The translations under genes and the position numbers were made by a program. Positions 1 through 4,740 of a stretch of 5,686 bases of DNA are shown in pieces (position 1 is the first letter of the stretch; every line of letters starts with the position of its first letter). The DNA is from Nanobdellota archaeon (GTDB taxonomy: Archaea; Nanobdellota; Nanobdellia; Pacearchaeales; GW2011-AR1): positions 1 through 5,686 of the forward strand of contig JAHKAF010000027.1 of NCBI GenBank assembly GCA_018825865.1. Reading direction: 5' to 3'. The notes under the pieces are model-generated. The model saw only the letters and a program-made list of their open reading frames with translations, was not told the origin of the DNA and ran no database searches.

Positions 1-5
1 TAATT

Positions 6-293
6 ATGAAAAATATTGAACAAATAAAAAAGAAAATTGTGAAAATATTAAAAAAGAATAATGTAGTCAGAGCAGGGATATTTGGTTCTTATGCGAGAGG
101 AGAACAAAAAAAGAATAGTGATATTGATGTGCTAATTGAAGTACGAGCAAAAAAATTTAGTTTATTGGATTTAGTGCATTTGGAATTTGAACTTGAAAGA
201 ATTTTGAAAAAGAAAGTTGACTTATTAACTTATAAATCAATTAATCATTTATTAAAAGAGAGAATATTAAATGAGGAAATTAAGATTATATGA
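6..293 (+). CDS. mntA: MntA-type minimal nucleotidyltransferase (antitoxin of MNT-HEPN module)
   Basis: A 95-residue minimal nucleotidyltransferase of the polymerase-beta fold. The signature GSYARGE (G27-S28) is followed by SDIDVLIE, giving the GSx10DxD pattern with metal-binding D39 and D41. A third acidic position is likely D72 in KKVDLLTY. Its length is normal for the family. In characterised MntA/HepT pairs the MntA protein transfers AMP groups onto a tyrosine of HepT and so silences this HEPN RNase; the same role is inferred here because the partner follows directly. The stop overlaps the hepT start as ATGA (290-293), which suggests translational coupling. Only five bases lie upstream, so no promoter or ribosome binding site can be judged. 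Codon use is very AT-rich (AAA, TTA, ATT), more so than in radA, in keeping with a mobile defence module. Confidence 0.92.
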   Translation: MKNIEQIKKKIVKILKKNNVVRAGIFGSYARGEQKKNSDIDVLIEVRAKKFSLLDLVHLEFELERILKKKVDLLTYKSINHLLKERILNEEIKII

Positions 294-667
294 AAAAGGA
301 ACCTTTAACTTTTGTTGTACATGTTTTAGAGAGCATTAATAGAGTTGAATCTTTTTTAAAGGATAGTTCTAAATCAGAATTTTTATCAGATGAGTTATTA
401 CAAAGTGCGGTTATACGACAAATTGAAATTATTGGCGAAGCTGTTAAAAATTTATCTTTTAATTTTACCAAAAAATACTCTAATGTTCCTTGGAAAGGGA
501 TAGTTGGAATGAGAGATAAGATAACCCACCATTATTTTGGACTTGATTTAGATACTATCTGGGATATTATTAAAGAAGATATTCCTGTATTGAAGAAAGA
601 GATTAAGAAAATTTTGGAGATGGAAAGAAGTAAGTTTAAAAATTTGAATTTGTTGTTCATTCTATGA
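290..667 (+). CDS. hepT: HepT-like HEPN ribonuclease toxin (DUF86 family)
   Basis: A 125-residue all-helical HEPN protein of the HepT/DUF86 family. The catalytic and modification motif RX4HXY is intact at R75-DKIT-H80-H-Y82, preceded by VPWKGIVGM, a typical family context. The middle helix VIRQIEIIGEAVKNL is also characteristic. Known HepT toxins are RNases whose activity needs the R and H, and the tyrosine two residues after the H is the site that MntA adenylylates. All three residues are present, so both toxicity and its neutralisation look possible. The start is fixed by the ATGA overlap with mntA. The last 15 residues (from about 111) form a hydrophobic tail that extends past the usual family end. 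The stop TGA at 665-667 again forms ATGA with a downstream ATG at 664. Confidence 0.92.
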   Translation: MKKEPLTFVVHVLESINRVESFLKDSSKSEFLSDELLQSAVIRQIEIIGEAVKNLSFNFTKKYSNVPWKGIVGMRDKITHHYFGLDLDTIWDIIKEDIPVLKKEIKKILEMERSKFKNLNLLFIL

Positions 668-676
668 ATAAAAGAT

Positions 677-832
<156 letters not shown>

Positions 833-846
833 TTCTAAGGTATCCT

Positions 847-878
847 CTTTGGTAACACTCAAAAGAGTGTAACCAAAG
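847..878. terminator. 14-bp hairpin between convergent genes, possible bidirectional terminator
   Basis: CTTTGGTAACACTC and GAGTGTAACCAAAG are inverted copies that match at 13 of 14 positions (one A-A mismatch), separated by a four-base AAAA loop. The stem is the strongest in the window. It lies in the 3' region between the plus-strand toxin-antitoxin genes and the end of the minus-strand HIT gene, where a shared terminator or mRNA end-protecting stem would be expected. No clean T run follows on either strand, so a transposon end or another structural role remains possible. Confidence 0.4.
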
Positions 879-882
879 GTCA

Positions 883-907
883 CGAGAACCTGCAAGCAGG
901 CGAGAAC
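883..907. repeat. CGAGAAC direct repeat flanking a small palindrome
   Basis: CGAGAAC occurs at 883-889 and again at 901-907. Between and partly overlapping them is the palindrome CCTGCAAGCAGG (889-900). The arrangement lies just past the stop of the HIT gene and just beside the larger hairpin at 847-878. It might be part of a 3' untranslated structure, or a short target-site duplication; the sequence does not decide. Confidence 0.4.
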
Positions 908-915
908 TTCTAATT

Positions 916-1560
916 TTATGGGATTCTTTTAGGAAGCCACATTTTTATTTCTTCTTTGATTTTTTTTATTTTAGGTTTCTTTAATGTTGGTGTTCGTTTT
1001 TTCACCTCGAGAAGTTTTTGAAGTTTAGCAAGTTTTTCTGGTGCAGTTTGTTGTCTTGGCGAACCTAAATTTTCATCTTCGTAAATTGGGAATACATTGA
1101 TTATTTCATGCCCAAAAATATTTGAAGTTTGAATCCCAATATCTTTTGGTTTGAATTTTGATTTTAGTTTTTTCACGATTTTTTTCGCGAGGGTAAATGC
1201 AGTTGACGGAAGTTTTCCACTGTCTGGGATGTGTTCTTTTGGGATGATTATAATATGTCCTTTTGAAATAGGATTTATTTCTAATACTGCAATTGAATCT
1301 TTGTTCTCGTCAATTTTATGGGATGGAATATCTCCGAAGACGATTGAGCAGAAAATACATTGTTGCGGTTGGGAAGTTTTTTGTGGTGCGCCAGATTCAG
1401 GTGATTTGATTAATTTGTTTTGAACAAGAAATTCTTCTAGCTGTTGGGCGTCCATTGCCTCAACTGATTTTTTGACTTCTTCTTTATTTGGAAGATTTGT
1501 AGCATTAAGTTGAGCAAGAAGTTGTTTTTTTATTTGAGGGATTTGTTCTTTTGGGAGCAT
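916..1560 (-). CDS. HIT-fold protein with helical N-terminal extension and lost HxHxH triad
   Basis: 214 residues. Residues 1-52 are a helical domain ending in LEEFLVQNKLI. Residues 68-158 are a clear HIT fold: CIFCSIVFGDIPSHK with the Cys pair C68/C71, then AVLEINPISKGHIIIIPKEHI, the usual family core, with H110. The family's active-site segment should read like GQEVxHxHxHxxP, but here it is GHEIINVFPIY (150-160); whichever way it is aligned, the HxHxH triad with the nucleophilic histidine is absent. HIT enzymes hydrolyse or transfer nucleotidyl groups, so this one has probably lost catalysis and may only bind a nucleotide or partner; that is inference. The C-terminus (186-213) is strongly basic, which could suit nucleic-acid binding. 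It starts at a leaderless-type promoter downstream of EF1B on the same strand. Confidence 0.85.
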   Translation of the reverse strand: MLPKEQIPQIKKQLLAQLNATNLPNKEEVKKSVEAMDAQQLEEFLVQNKLIKSPESGAPQKTSQPQQCIFCSIVFGDIPSHKIDENKDSIAVLEINPISKGHIIIIPKEHIPDSGKLPSTAFTLAKKIVKKLKSKFKPKDIGIQTSNIFGHEIINVFPIYEDENLGSPRQQTAPEKLAKLQKLLEVKKRTPTLKKPKIKKIKEEIKMWLPKRIP

Positions 1561-1580
1561 GATAGAAAAAGACTTGGAAT

Positions 1581-1590
1581 GTTTTTATAT
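1581..1590 (-). promoter_or_regulatory. TATA box for the HIT gene
   Basis: On the minus strand this reads ATATAAAAAC, with its TATAAA beginning 29 bases before the ATG. That places the transcript start at or within a few bases of the start codon, so the mRNA would be leaderless or nearly so. There is no Shine-Dalgarno sequence before the ATG. A second TATA-like stretch (1601-1608, TTATATAA) lies about 15-20 bases further upstream. Confidence 0.6.
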
Positions 1591-1613
1591 CTTTCTTGTT
1601 TTATATAATCTTG

Positions 1614-1627
1614 CTCGCTGTTGCGAG
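1614..1627. repeat. Small perfect hairpin CTCGC-TGTT-GCGAG
   Basis: A five-base-pair stem with a four-base loop, GC-rich in an otherwise AT-rich spacer. It lies between the end of EF1B and the HIT promoter. It could be part of the EF1B transcript's 3' end, but no T tract follows it closely and its role is not known. Confidence 0.35.
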
Positions 1628-1695
1628 GATTGATGGCTCACAAGTTCGCAGATGAGGGGTAGTTAATAGAAATATATTTTAGTTATTAGGTCATA

Positions 1696-1748
1696 TTTTG
1701 TTATCAGTTTTATATCAATCAAGCGAAGAGAACAATTTGTTCTTAACC
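1696..1748. repeat. Dispersed intergenic repeat, copy 1
   Basis: Begins TTTTGTTATCAG, contains TATATCAATCAAGCGAA (1711-1727) and ends TTAACC. It aligns with 2185-2238 in the same orientation, with one base change in the 17-base core and a few substitutions and single-base gaps elsewhere. This copy overlaps the last codons of EF1B, so the element may include the gene's 3' end rather than being an independent insertion. Confidence 0.55.
1729..1743. repeat. Palindrome at the EF1B stop codon
   Basis: AGAACAATTTGTTCT is a perfect inverted repeat of seven bases around one central T. It touches the TAA of EF1B (1743-1745 on the minus strand). It may be a weak terminator stem or a 3'-end processing structure. 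It lies inside the dispersed repeat but is not conserved in the other copy. Confidence 0.45.
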
Positions 1749-2015
1749 AAAAGCCCTTCTCATGTCCACGACTTCTGCTGAGTTTACATTTTCTATTTTT
1801 CTTAGGGCTTCTTCAATTGGGTTGAGTTCATCGCCTTCATCAATTTCAAAACCCGCAATTACTGCTTTGAGCCCAAATGCAATTGGTTCTTCCTCGAAAT
1901 TTGGTCTTTTGCCTTTGTTACTTTCAATTGCTATTTTTGCTTTTTCCTTTATTTCCGCGAGATTTGTATCTGGCGAGGCCGGCATCATTTTTATCTTAAT
2001 TAGTGCAGTTCCCAT
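1743..2015 (-). CDS. ef1b: Archaeal elongation factor 1-beta (EF-1B, guanine nucleotide exchange factor)
   Basis: 90 residues, full length for the archaeal family. It opens MGTALIKIKMMPASPDTNL, carries the central EEEPIAFGLKAVIAGF and ends VNSAEVVDMRRAFG; these three blocks are diagnostic. The protein is a small alpha-beta sandwich that promotes GDP release from elongation factor 1-alpha, so that it can load GTP and aminoacyl-tRNA again during translation. It equals the catalytic C-terminal domain of eukaryotic eEF1B. The start has no Shine-Dalgarno sequence; a TATA box sits 19 bases before the ATG, so translation is probably leaderless. It is divergent from RPA across a 273-base spacer, and the HIT gene follows on the same strand after 182 bases with its own promoter. 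Confidence 0.97.
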   Translation of the reverse strand: MGTALIKIKMMPASPDTNLAEIKEKAKIAIESNKGKRPNFEEEPIAFGLKAVIAGFEIDEGDELNPIEEALRKIENVNSAEVVDMRRAFG

Positions 2016-2034
2016 GTTTGGTTAAAAAAAGAGT

Positions 2035-2044
2035 GGTTTATAAA
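2035..2044 (-). promoter_or_regulatory. TATA box for EF1B
   Basis: Minus strand TTTATAAACC, ending 19 bases before the ATG. The same box sequence and the same 19-base gap are found at RPA and at the 92-aa gene, which strongly supports a real promoter and a leaderless mRNA. Confidence 0.8.
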
Positions 2045-2130
2045 TATTGCCCGCACGCTCTTATTTATTGCTTCGCGTCGGACTTTGCCACGATGCTTCG
2101 CTGAAATGTTATTAATCAAATAGTTTTGTA

Positions 2131-2186
2131 TTATACTTTTTGAAAATAAAACCAGTTTTATACTTTTTGAAAATAAAACCAGTTTT
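2131..2186. repeat. 27-bp perfect tandem duplication with dyad core
   Basis: The unit starting TTATACTTTTTG occurs twice head to tail (2131-2157 and 2158-2184), and the match continues two bases further. Each unit holds TAAAACCAGTTTT; the first is a full palindrome, TAAAAC-CA-GTTTTA (2147-2160), the second loses only the last base. It lies in the EF1B-RPA divergent spacer about 75 bases upstream of the RPA TATA box. It may be a recent replication-slippage duplication or a pair of regulator binding sites. Confidence 0.9.
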
Positions 2187-2238
2187 TTGTTAACTACTTA
2201 TATCAATCGAGCGAAAGCAGCCAATTTATTTAATAACC
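2185..2238. repeat. Dispersed intergenic repeat, copy 2
   Basis: Begins TTTTGTTAACTACT, contains TATATCAATCGAGCGAA (2199-2215) and ends AATAACC. It is the partner of 1696-1748. Here it is purely intergenic, between the tandem duplication and the RPA promoter. AGCGAA-type motifs also occur inverted nearby (TGCTTCGC at 2069-2076 and 2094-2101). Confidence 0.55.
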
Positions 2239-2259
2239 TCTCAAAAATGCACAACAATA

Positions 2260-2269
2260 CTTTTAAACC
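2260..2269 (+). promoter_or_regulatory. TATA box for RPA
   Basis: CTTTTAAACC ends 19 bases before the RPA ATG, the same register as the EF1B and 92-aa gene boxes. There is no Shine-Dalgarno sequence, so a leaderless transcript is expected. Confidence 0.72.
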
Positions 2270-2288
2270 ATGAAGATTTTTTTAATAG

Positions 2289-3239
2289 ATGTCTGACCAG
2301 AATTATAAGAGGATTTTGAAAAAGATTTCCACTTCTGCGGGTTTGGAAGAAGAAGAATTAGAAAGAAGAGTTGAGGCGAAAAGGGCAAAGCTTTCTGGAT
2401 TGATTAGCAAGGAAGGGGCTGCGCAGGTAATTGCTGCTGAGCTGGGAATTTCTTTTGATAATGAAAAGCTGAAGATAAATGAATTGCTTCCTGGGATGAG
2501 AAAGGTGAATGTCGTCGGGAAAGTTATTAATTTATTTCCGGTTAGAACTTTTACAACAAAGAAAGGAGATGAAGGGAAGGTTGCGAATCTTTTTATTGCA
2601 GATGATACGTCAAATGTAAAAGTTGTTTTATGGGATACTAATCATATCGAATTCATTGAGAATGGTCAAATAAAAGTGGATAGTGTTGTCGAGATTTCCA
2701 ACGGAAGTATGAGGGATAATGAGATTCATTTAGGGAGTTTTTCTGAGTTGAAGTTGAGCAAAAAGGTTTTGGAAAATGTTAGGGCAGAAAGAATAGTGAA
2801 GGAGAAAAGTATAATTGATTTTAGAGTCGGTGATGGTTCAAGTGTGCGGGCTTTTGTTGTCCAGACTTTTGAGCCGAGGTTTTTTTATGTTTGTCCAGAA
2901 TGCAAGAAAAAAGCAGTTCAAGAAGGGGAAAGTTTTGTTTGTGTAGAACATGGGAAAGTCACTCCTGAAAAAAGAGCATTGATAAATATTGTTATAGACG
3001 ACGGAACTGAGTCAATCCGTTCTGTGTTATTCCACGAGGCAATTCCTTCTTTAGGATTAACTGAATTGGAAAATACAGAAAAATTATTGAATCAGCGAGA
3101 AGACCTTTTAGGCAAGGAAATGATTTTCTCTGGCAACGTTCGGAATAATAAGTTTTTCAATAATGCAGAGTTTATTGTTGATGGAGTCAAAGAAGTTAAT
3201 ATTGATGAATTGATTGGGGTGTTGGGGGAGAAGAATTAG
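2289..3239 (+). CDS. rpa: Replication factor A (archaeal single-strand DNA-binding protein)
   Basis: 316 residues. Residues 15-58 are the small helical domain of archaeal RPA subunits (ELERRVEAKRAKLSGLIS then GAAQVIAAELGI). Residues 72-155 form the first OB fold: VNVVGKVINLFPVRTF, then GKVANLFIADDTSNVKVVLW. A second OB fold (about 186-300) holds a zinc knuckle CPEC (202-205) and CVEH (218-221), that is Cx2C-x12-Cx2H, as in RPA1-type subunits. The protein coats single-stranded DNA in replication, repair and recombination and hands it to RadA, encoded 1.5 kb downstream on the same strand. No small RPA subunits follow, unlike the three-gene rpa clusters of some euryarchaea, so it may act alone or with partners encoded elsewhere. 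The start is fixed by the TATA box 19 bases upstream. Confidence 0.93.
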   Translation: MSDQNYKRILKKISTSAGLEEEELERRVEAKRAKLSGLISKEGAAQVIAAELGISFDNEKLKINELLPGMRKVNVVGKVINLFPVRTFTTKKGDEGKVANLFIADDTSNVKVVLWDTNHIEFIENGQIKVDSVVEISNGSMRDNEIHLGSFSELKLSKKVLENVRAERIVKEKSIIDFRVGDGSSVRAFVVQTFEPRFFYVCPECKKKAVQEGESFVCVEHGKVTPEKRALINIVIDDGTESIRSVLFHEAIPSLGLTELENTEKLLNQREDLLGKEMIFSGNVRNNKFFNNAEFIVDGVKEVNIDELIGVLGEKN

Positions 3240-3250
3240 ATAGGAAAATT

Positions 3251-3258
3251 CTTAAATT
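3251..3258 (+). promoter_or_regulatory. Weak TATA-like box for the 185-aa gene
   Basis: CTTAAATT has its AAA in exactly the register (24 to 22 bases before the ATG) seen at RPA, EF1B and the 92-aa gene. The box is weaker, lacking the AACC end. The T-rich stretch TTTCTTTTTATTATT right after it (3261-3275) could serve as the RPA terminator instead. The 38-base gap after RPA also allows read-through. Confidence 0.4.
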
Positions 3259-3277
3259 AGTTTCTTTTTATTATTGA

Positions 3278-3835
3278 ATGGATTTTTTAAATAGGTTTAT
3301 TTTAACAGTCTTGGGATTTGATTCTTTAGAGATAGAGAGATGGATTAGCCGAAAAAATGTTTTGAGTGATAGGAGATATGGAGAACTAAAGGAAGAGTGG
3401 AATAATCTTAAAAAAAGGATAAATGTCCTTAAGATTTCTAAGAAGAACCCTAGAAAGTCTTTAAGAGACCTTAAATTAATGGGGAAAAATCTTAAAAAGT
3501 TAAAAAAGGAAATTGATAAAGGAGAGATTATCTTTAAAAATTTTAAAGAGTTTAAGAGATTTACTTGGTGGTTTGAATTTATCTATTTGGGTACTGGTGT
3601 TCCTTTTAAAAATATAAATCATGAAAAACAACATGCTAAAGTTTTTTGGGAGAATAATATCCGATGTGAATTTGGGTGGAAAAAATTAAACAGCAAAAAG
3701 AAAGGTTATTATTTTATCCCTTTTGTACAGGCAACTGCCCCAGATAGATTAATGAGGAAATCTATAAATTCTGCAGAAGAATTAAGTCCGGGAGATAAAG
3801 AAGATTTAAGAATTTTTACAAAATTAAAATGTTAA
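3278..3835 (+). CDS. Unrecognised 185-aa basic protein with an HEKQH (HExxH) motif
   Basis: I do not recognise this family. Residues 1-20 are mildly hydrophobic (FLNRFILTVLGF). Residues 35-90 are lysine-rich and probably a helical coiled coil. A compact domain follows: RFTWWFEFIYLGTGVPF (94-110), then NHEKQHAKVFWENN, with H115-E116-K-Q-H119 matching the zinc-metallopeptidase motif HExxH and E125 and E131 as possible third ligands. The pattern FGWKKL then YYFIPFVQA follows. HExxH alone is a short motif that arises by chance, so protease activity is only a possibility. The gene lies between RPA and the nuclease, and codon use is more AT-rich than in either. The ATG follows a weak TATA-like box with no Shine-Dalgarno sequence. 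Confidence 0.75.
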   Translation: MDFLNRFILTVLGFDSLEIERWISRKNVLSDRRYGELKEEWNNLKKRINVLKISKKNPRKSLRDLKLMGKNLKKLKKEIDKGEIIFKNFKEFKRFTWWFEFIYLGTGVPFKNINHEKQHAKVFWENNIRCEFGWKKLNSKKKGYYFIPFVQATAPDRLMRKSINSAEELSPGDKEDLRIFTKLKC

Positions 3836-3840
3836 TAATA

Positions 3841-3847
3841 AAAGGAG
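3841..3847 (+). promoter_or_regulatory. Shine-Dalgarno sequence of the nuclease gene
   Basis: AAAGGAG ends eight bases before ATG 3856. It fixes that start and shows that this gene is translated from inside a longer mRNA, unlike the leaderless genes around it. It lies in the 20-base gap after the 185-aa gene, so those two are probably cotranscribed. Confidence 0.75.
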
Positions 3848-3855
3848 AAACTTAA

Positions 3856-4278
3856 ATGGACATCTTCAGTGTTATCTTTGTGATTATTTTTCTCGTCGGG
3901 CTGGCGATTGCTTTTTGGGTTGGGATTAGAGTTGGGAGTTTTAGAAAACATAAAGAATGGGAAGATGAATTGCCGGGTCATAGAAAAGATGCTGTTATGC
4001 GTTCGCGGGCTGTTTTAGGAGGGCAGTTTTCTGAACAGTTGGCACCTTATCTCCCAGATTTTCCTTATTTGCCGACGGAGTGTAAATTTATTGGAAAGCC
4101 AATTGATTTAATTTGTTTTAAGGGAATGGATGATAAAGATATTAATGAAGTTATTTTTGTGGAGGTTAAGAGTGGGAAAGCGAAGTTGAGTTCAAGTGAG
4201 AAGAAGTTAAAAGAAGCGATTGAGAAAAAGAAAGTTCGGTGGGAAGAGTATCGGGTTCCAGAGGACGTGACGAAATAG
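3856..4278 (+). CDS. Membrane-anchored Holliday junction resolvase-related nuclease
   Basis: 140 residues. Residues 4-26 form one membrane helix (IFSVIFVIIFLVGLAIAFWVG) followed by a basic turn, so the rest probably faces the cytoplasm. Residues 45-134 match the Holliday-junction-resolvase-related endonuclease family: DAVMRSRAVLGGQFSEQLAPYL, CKFIGKPIDLICF, then EVIFVEVKSGKAKLS. These give the PD-(D/E)xK residues E60, D84 and E103-V-K105, so the active site looks complete. Family members carry a similar membrane segment. The fold cuts branched or other structured DNA; the real substrate of this family is not established. Placement between RPA and RadA supports a recombination or repair role, possibly near the membrane. 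A good Shine-Dalgarno sequence precedes it. Confidence 0.85.
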   Translation: MDIFSVIFVIIFLVGLAIAFWVGIRVGSFRKHKEWEDELPGHRKDAVMRSRAVLGGQFSEQLAPYLPDFPYLPTECKFIGKPIDLICFKGMDDKDINEVIFVEVKSGKAKLSSSEKKLKEAIEKKKVRWEEYRVPEDVTK

Positions 4279-4355
4279 GGCACCGCTCGGTGTATACCCA
4301 GAGGGCACAAGCCCCAAAGATACTGAATTAAGGGGCAAAGATTTAGATTTTTCTT
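4278..4355 (+). terminator. GC-rich multi-hairpin 3' region ending in a T tract
   Basis: Beginning at the nuclease stop codon are CACCG-CT-CGGTG (4281-4292), GGGC-ACAA-GCCC (4303-4314) and a competing long-range pair GCCCC (4311-4315) with GGGGC (4332-4336), then TTTTTCTT (4348-4355). The second and third pairings share bases, so only one can form at a time. GGGCAC also occurs twice (4278-4283, 4303-4308). The simplest reading is a structured 3' end and terminator of the nuclease transcript, as a new promoter follows. A small RNA is possible; no tRNA or C/D-box layout was found. Confidence 0.45.
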
Positions 4356-4379
4356 AATATATATTTAATTCTATAAATC

Positions 4380-4389
4380 CTTATAAACC
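4380..4389 (+). promoter_or_regulatory. TATA box for the 92-aa gene and radA
   Basis: CTTATAAACC ends 19 bases before ATG 4409, identical in spacing to EF1B and RPA. It is followed by GAGAGG only two bases before the ATG, too close to act as a normal ribosome binding site, which again favours a leaderless start. This promoter probably also serves radA. Confidence 0.78.
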
Positions 4390-4408
4390 GAAGAGATTTT
4401 GAGAGGAT

Positions 4409-4687
4409 ATGGTTGATGGAAAAGAGACAGATTATTTTAATGGAGAATATGAAGGAGGGGCATTAAGAGAATTTGGAGGGGGAACATATGTTGTACTTTA
4501 TCCGAACAGAATTATGGGGGTTGTTTCTAGGCTTATAGAAGGAGGAGCAATGAATTATTCTGTTCACTTATATCAATCAATTGAAGGGCTTTGGAGAAGG
4601 GTAGAAAATTTCAGACCAATTCCAAAGGATTCAAAATTAGGAAGAGAGTTAGTAGAATTAGAAGAAAAAGGAGCGTTCAAAAAATGA
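4409..4687 (+). CDS. Unrecognised 92-aa protein upstream of radA
   Basis: I do not recognise this protein. It is small and glycine-rich at the start (GEYEGGALREFGGGTYVVLYP, roughly 12-32), with a likely beta-strand core (TYVVLYPNRIMGVVSRLI and YSVHLYQSIEGLWRRV) and a charged helical end (GRELVELEEKGAFKK). There is no signal peptide, membrane segment, zinc motif or obvious catalytic residue set. The start is supported by the TATA box at the usual distance. The stop TGA overlaps an ATG (ATGA at 4684-4687), and radA begins 53 bases later with no promoter of its own visible, so the two probably share a transcript. A function linked to RadA is suggested only by this arrangement. Codon bias matches the surrounding genes, so it is likely a real gene. 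Confidence 0.72.
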   Translation: MVDGKETDYFNGEYEGGALREFGGGTYVVLYPNRIMGVVSRLIEGGAMNYSVHLYQSIEGLWRRVENFRPIPKDSKLGRELVELEEKGAFKK

Positions 4688-4723
4688 CAACAAAATTAGA
4701 AATTTTAAGTAACCATTTTTCAT

Positions 4724-4730
4724 GGAGGGG
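4724..4730 (+). promoter_or_regulatory. Strong Shine-Dalgarno sequence of radA
   Basis: GGAGGGG ends ten bases before ATG 4741. It is the best ribosome binding site in the window and supports that start. An in-frame TAA at 4735 excludes any earlier start. Confidence 0.8.
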
Positions 4731-4740
4731 TAAATAAAAA

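Noticed and set aside
286..471. Minus-strand frame of 61 codons
   Set aside because: Fully antisense to hepT, which has intact family motifs; no motif or start signal of its own.
1151..1423. Plus-strand frame of 90 codons
   Set aside because: Antisense to the conserved HIT domain; a by-product of its codon use.
1609..1660. Possible tRNA or C/D-box RNA in the EF1B-HIT spacer
   Set aside because: GTTCGCAG and TGATGG fragments recall T-loop and C-box sequences, but no cloverleaf, matching D box or acceptor stem can be built.
1762..2025. Plus-strand frame of 87 codons
   Set aside because: Antisense to elongation factor 1-beta over nearly its whole length; serine-rich shadow translation.
4065..4310. 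Minus-strand frame of 81 codons
   Set aside because: Antisense to the nuclease gene's catalytic half; no promoter or ribosome binding site.
4561..4580. Third copy of the TATATCAATC repeat core
   Set aside because: ACTTATATCAATCA occurs inside the 92-aa gene, but similarity stops at the ten-base core, so it is probably coincidence.
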